24,990 bases of DNA, from NCBI GenBank assembly GCA_028822955.1, contig JAPKCL010000013.1, positions 1 to 24,990 on the forward strand, in the 5' to 3' direction. Made by a program: the position numbers and the translations under genes. Positions 22,144 to 24,990 of this stretch are shown here, piece by piece (the stretch's first letter is position 1; every line of letters starts with the position of its first letter). This DNA comes from Candidatus Poseidoniaceae archaeon. Its GTDB lineage: Archaea; Thermoplasmatota; Poseidoniia; Poseidoniales; Poseidoniaceae. The notes under the pieces are model-generated. The model was given only the letters and a program-made list of their open reading frames with translations. It was not told the origin of the DNA and did no database searches.

Positions 22144-22968
22144 TCAGTCGTCATTTGTGATGACATCGCTGGGTTTTCCTGTTAGGACATTACGAAGTTT
22201 AGAATTGTCTATTTGAATGGCGTCCATAAACTCATATTTACAATCCAAAGACTCCGCTAATACCCCAAGCGCCTGTGAATCCTTCGGGAGACATTTGCCG
22301 CCAAAGCCCCGGTTGAGGCCAAAAATAGGGTCGAGGTGGGAGGGGCCGATAGGTTGAGCTTGTTCAGCGGTAATCATGTCGCGTATTGTGTACCAATCTT
22401 CGCCCATTCCTTGACAAATATCGTACATCTGATTGGCAAAAATTACCTTCATTGCATAAAATGTGTTTTTGGTATATTTGACTAATTCAGCTTGTGTCGG
22501 AGTGACGTGAAAGAGGTTTTCTTGGCGGAGGACTCCAGCCTCTTTATGTTGCGAAAAGACGCGCTCTGCGACATCTGCATGGTGTGTTCCACAGACAAGT
22601 AAATCTTGATTGGCAAAGTCTTCGAGGCGTTGGCGTTCAACCAAAAATTCTGGCGAGTAAGCGATCTTGAGGTGTGGATAACGTTCGTGATATGATTCAG
22701 TGGTACCTGGGACAACTGAACTCTTGATGACTGCAGTAAAGCCGGCCGGTAATTCATCCAAAACGCCCTCAACGATGCGAGTGTCGCAAGCACCAGTATC
22801 AGGGTGCGGAGGGGTTGGCACAGCGATGTATGCAAAATCAACATGGTCGGTGACATCGGATAATTGAGTGCCTCGAGCGGGGTCGTGAACGAATAATTCA
22901 TGAGCATCTGCGAAACAAATCTCGATGGCCCCTCCGACCATTCCTGCACCGATAATGCCGACCTTCAT
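22144..22968 (-). CDS. Short UDP-glucose/GDP-mannose dehydrogenase family protein
   Basis: 274 residues against about 400-450 for the family. The Rossmann start is GIIGAGMVGGAIE (4-16); SSVVPGTT (83-90), SPEFLVE (105-111), the ELVKYTKNTFYAMK helix (161-174) and the catalytic-cysteine block GFGGKCLPKDS (C226) follow. Residues for NAD binding and the oxidation chemistry are therefore present, but the C-terminal UDP-binding domain is missing; the protein ends naturally in TGKPSDVITNDD with no leftover dehydrogenase frame downstream. It may bind its substrate through a partner, or use another substrate. It lies 47 bases after the nucleotidyltransferase gene and 10 bases before gtrA. Confidence 0.85.
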   Translation of the reverse strand: MKVGIIGAGMVGGAIEICFADAHELFVHDPARGTQLSDVTDHVDFAYIAVPTPPHPDTGACDTRIVEGVLDELPAGFTAVIKSSVVPGTTESYHERYPHLKIAYSPEFLVERQRLEDFANQDLLVCGTHHADVAERVFSQHKEAGVLRQENLFHVTPTQAELVKYTKNTFYAMKVIFANQMYDICQGMGEDWYTIRDMITAEQAQPIGPSHLDPIFGLNRGFGGKCLPKDSQALGVLAESLDCKYEFMDAIQIDNSKLRNVLTGKPSDVITNDD

Positions 22969-23015
22969 GGTCTAAGGGTCATGCACACCGATATGAAGGA
23001 ATTGGTGAAGTGATT

Positions 23016-23774
23016 TTAGGGTGAGTGTTCTCGGTGAGGTTTCGGATTTAATTTACCATCTTTAACCATTTGAGAGGCGAGTAGAAGGGTTTCTGGTGTC
23101 CCACAATCAACCCATGTTTCTTCTCCGACTGAGAGTAGTTTTGCCTTGCCGAGTTGAATATATTGTCGGGTGACGTCCGAAATTGAAAACTGTTCACCCC
23201 GTTGCGCCATTGCGAAATCCAAATATGTCCAAAAGTTTTCATCGAACAGATAGATTCCCCCAATCGCAAGATTCGAAGGGGGGTTTTCTGGTTTCTCGAC
23301 AATGTCTATGACGTTTCCGTTTTCATCGAGTACGGCCACTCCGAATGCTTCTGGGTGTTGCTCCTCACGTGCGAGTAATACGCAACCAGGGTCTTTTTCA
23401 GTGCCGTTGAATCGATTGACTTCGTCGGTCAACTCAAGAGTTGTGATGTTGTCAGAAAAATACACTAAAACGCGACAATCTTGATTGTATGACCGTGCAA
23501 GGTTGAGAGCATGCCCAACGCCAAGGGGTTCTTCTTCGAGAACATAATGGATTTTCTCATCCTCAAATCCACCCCCTACATGTTGGGCGATTTGCCCCAT
23601 AAATTCGTTTGAAATGATGGTGATGTTTTTGACACCAGCCCGGCGGATTGTGGCTAAGGCAAAATCAATCACAGGCCGATTGTACAACGGCAAGAGTGTT
23701 TTCTGGGTGTATCTCGTAAAAGGATACAAACGGCTTCCACGCCCACCAGCAACCAAGATGGCGTTGGTCATCAT
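23016..23774 (-). CDS. Sugar-1-phosphate nucleotidyltransferase (RmlA/GalU-like)
   Basis: 252 residues. The nucleotide-binding signature is AILVAGGRGSRLYPFT with Lys of QKTLLPLYNRP; the central SDNIT replaces the usual GDN motif, and VEKPENPPSNLAIGGIYLF is typical of RmlA-like enzymes. It couples NTP and a sugar-1-phosphate to NDP-sugar and pyrophosphate; base and sugar specificity cannot be decided. The protein lacks extra C-terminal acyltransferase repeats. The first two codons are both ATG; GAGGT precedes them closely, favouring the second ATG (23771). With the downstream UDP-glucose dehydrogenase-like gene it suggests synthesis of an oxidised nucleotide sugar. Confidence 0.88.
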   Translation of the reverse strand: MMTNAILVAGGRGSRLYPFTRYTQKTLLPLYNRPVIDFALATIRRAGVKNITIISNEFMGQIAQHVGGGFEDEKIHYVLEEEPLGVGHALNLARSYNQDCRVLVYFSDNITTLELTDEVNRFNGTEKDPGCVLLAREEQHPEAFGVAVLDENGNVIDIVEKPENPPSNLAIGGIYLFDENFWTYLDFAMAQRGEQFSISDVTRQYIQLGKAKLLSVGEETWVDCGTPETLLLASQMVKDGKLNPKPHREHSP

Positions 23775-23810
23775 ACCTCATCCGAAGTAGTCGTAGTTAT
23801 TGGGGTTGCC

Positions 23811-24509
23811 TCAATATTCTTCATCGGCCTTTTTAGAATCGATTAAATCTTGGACTGCGCCATCCTTTGCATTCTTCTCAAACCAATCGGTTTTGACTAA
23901 ATCTCCTAACTTTTCAACACCTGACTCGATGAGGTCGATGTCTTTTGATTCAGCCTCTTGCCACCGCTGTTGAGCTTTTTCCCCATATCGGGCATTGGCT
24001 TCATTTACCAAGATTTCAGAAGGACGTAAATCATCTTCCAAGCCCTGGTACGATGATTCGGAAAGAGAAGCGTCTCTTCGTGATTGTGATTTGTCGAACT
24101 GTGAATCAGTTTTTCCTGAAGTAAACCCTTTTTCATCCGAACCGCGGTTACGCCGTTGCGTTTTCGAAACTTGGATAGATCGTAAATCACCGGACTGAAC
24201 CGCTTGGAAAGTAAGTTCCATTCTGTTTGAATGTTCGAGTACCGTTGGGTCGACTTCAAGCAACATAAAGAGCGCATCTTGGCGTTCAATGGCCTTTCTT
24301 TGTGCTGATGTCGCAAGGAGGAGTACACTTCCAATTGCTACACTTTCGAATACGACCGTTGCGGTCAATGAGAGCGTTTTGCTGGACCACCCAATTGACC
24401 CAAGAAGAAGTATCAATACGATAAGAGCAAAAAATCGGAAGTGCAGTTGTTGTTTTCTTGTGCTTTCAAACCGATATTGTTGAAGAAAGTAAGCACTCGG
24501 ATCTTGCAT
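23811..24509 (-). CDS. Two-helix membrane protein with charged C-terminal domain, unknown
   Basis: 232 residues, not recognised. Two transmembrane segments (about 24-40 and 47-67) form a hairpin near the N-terminus. The remaining 160 residues are soluble, rich in Lys, Arg, Glu, Asp and Ser, with a probable helical end (QQRWQEAESKDIDLIESGVEKLGDLV region). No catalytic motif is seen. It follows the 104-residue membrane protein after 9 bases; both have a TM hairpin followed by a charged tail, so they may form a complex. Confidence 0.7.
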   Translation of the reverse strand: MQDPSAYFLQQYRFESTRKQQLHFRFFALIVLILLLGSIGWSSKTLSLTATVVFESVAIGSVLLLATSAQRKAIERQDALFMLLEVDPTVLEHSNRMELTFQAVQSGDLRSIQVSKTQRRNRGSDEKGFTSGKTDSQFDKSQSRRDASLSESSYQGLEDDLRPSEILVNEANARYGEKAQQRWQEAESKDIDLIESGVEKLGDLVKTDWFEKNAKDGAVQDLIDSKKADEEY

Positions 24510-24518
24510 AAAAAATCA

Positions 24519-24833
24519 TCATCCGTTGAGAACCTTCATCAGTCGAGCCCTGTACTCTTCATCGGAAAGTGAGTTATCCTTCCAACCGAGATCCGCTATT
24601 GCTTGAATCTGGCTTGCTTCAATACTATTTTTCATTCTCTCAAACGAAAATTGTATCAATAAACCAAAGAGAAGGATGGCTGCTAAGCCAAAACGCCATT
24701 GCTCGGTAAAGTAACCGATAAGAATACTCAGAAGGACACCTTGACTCACAGCGAATCGAAGTCTGTTTTGCAACTTGTCCTTAGAATTCAAAGTGTCGAG
24801 AAGTCGCTTTGCGCCTTCCTTTTTAGTGGCCAT
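24519..24833 (-). CDS. Small two-helix membrane protein, unknown
   Basis: 104 residues, not recognised. A charged N-terminal helix (AKRLLDTLNSKDKLQNRLRF) precedes two transmembrane segments (about 28-42 and 46-63). The soluble tail ends in SDEEYRARLMKVLNG, which resembles short C-terminal SHOCT-like segments (acidic helix with EEYxxxRxxLL), though only weakly. It lies 39 bases after the partial gene at the window edge and 9 bases before the 232-residue membrane protein. Confidence 0.7.
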   Translation of the reverse strand: MATKKEGAKRLLDTLNSKDKLQNRLRFAVSQGVLLSILIGYFTEQWRFGLAAILLFGLLIQFSFERMKNSIEASQIQAIADLGWKDNSLSDEEYRARLMKVLNG

Positions 24834-24872
24834 AGAACGGCGAAGAAGTGCTTTACTGTCAATATGTCGGAA

Positions 24873-24990
24873 TCAGTTCATCGGAACAAAACAGTCGTCA
24901 TCGATTTCAATTAAGGTTCCATTCATGAGTAAATGGTCTAATGCCTCATCGATTTCTTCAGGACTAATGCCGCTGGAGTTCAAGTGTTTG
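24873..24990 (-). CDS. C-terminal end of a winged-helix-like protein (start outside window)
   Basis: Minus-strand frame open from the window edge to a TGA at 24873-24875. The 38 visible residues contain GISPEEIDEALDHLLMNG and then TLIEIDDDCFVPMN. The pattern of a helix, a recognition-like helix and a two-strand wing ending the protein resembles C-terminal winged-helix domains of archaeal regulators or replication proteins. The fragment is too short to name the protein. Confidence 0.55.
   Translation of the reverse strand, partial: KHLNSSGISPEEIDEALDHLLMNGTLIEIDDDCFVPMN

Overview
The window looks like a chromosomal segment of a planktonic marine euryarchaeon, most likely Marine Group II (Candidatus Poseidoniales). 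This is inferred from gene content and style; no 16S or other marker gene is present. Archaeal signs are a THEP1-type NTPase, a small stand-alone Toprim protein, an Lrp/AsnC regulator, AT-rich TATA-like boxes, oligo-T ends after genes, and Asp/Asn/Ser-rich exported proteins, one with a C-terminal anchor resembling PGF-CTERM. Genes are packed tightly: ATGA, GTGA or TGATG overlaps within operons, and convergent genes that abut or overlap at their stop codons. No stretch above 300 bases lacks a gene. I see no rRNA, insertion sequence, CRISPR array or integrase.

Layout. 1-417: tail of a DUF1295 membrane reductase. 528-1550 (-): fused riboflavin enzyme RibD, divergent from a diacylglycerol-kinase-like lipid kinase (1750-2814, +). 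2806-4314 (-): lipoprotein with a membrane anchor and low-complexity tail, overlapping the kinase gene tail to tail. 4386-4471 (-): tRNA-Ser(UGA). 4536-11163 (-): terminal oxidase operon in transcription order coxII-coxI-coxIII-coxIV-sco, with a TATA-like box and a perfect hairpin in its leader. 11393-12202 (+): DUF167 protein and Toprim protein. 12204-15686 (-): NSUN2/Trm4-like m5C methyltransferase, exported membrane protein and Lrp regulator, overlapping end to end. 15689-17137 (+): polytopic membrane protein. 17156-21195 (-): two TerB-like paralogues, a solitary TaqI/Eco57I-like N6-adenine DNA methyltransferase, a THEP1 NTPase and a small membrane protein. 21344-21706 (+): DUF2237 protein. 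21708-24990 (-): winged-helix-like gene tail, two small membrane proteins, sugar-1-phosphate nucleotidyltransferase, short UDP-glucose dehydrogenase-like protein and GtrA-like protein.

How they work together. The clearest unit is an aerobic A-type heme-copper oxidase with its CuA-assembly factor. All redox and proton-channel landmarks are visible in subunits I and II, yet four of the five proteins are enlarged: subunit I carries an exported Reeler-like domain with a CxCH motif, subunit II an insertion before the CuA site, subunit III an extra membrane region with a His/Asp-rich loop, and Sco two tandem DUF4430-like modules plus a Cys-rich segment. This enlarged oxidase is the most unusual system here. 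A second candidate is the TerB-TerB-methyltransferase-THEP1 neighbourhood, whose joint function is unknown. The right-hand sugar genes fit nucleotide-sugar supply and polyprenyl-linked sugar transfer for cell-surface glycans.
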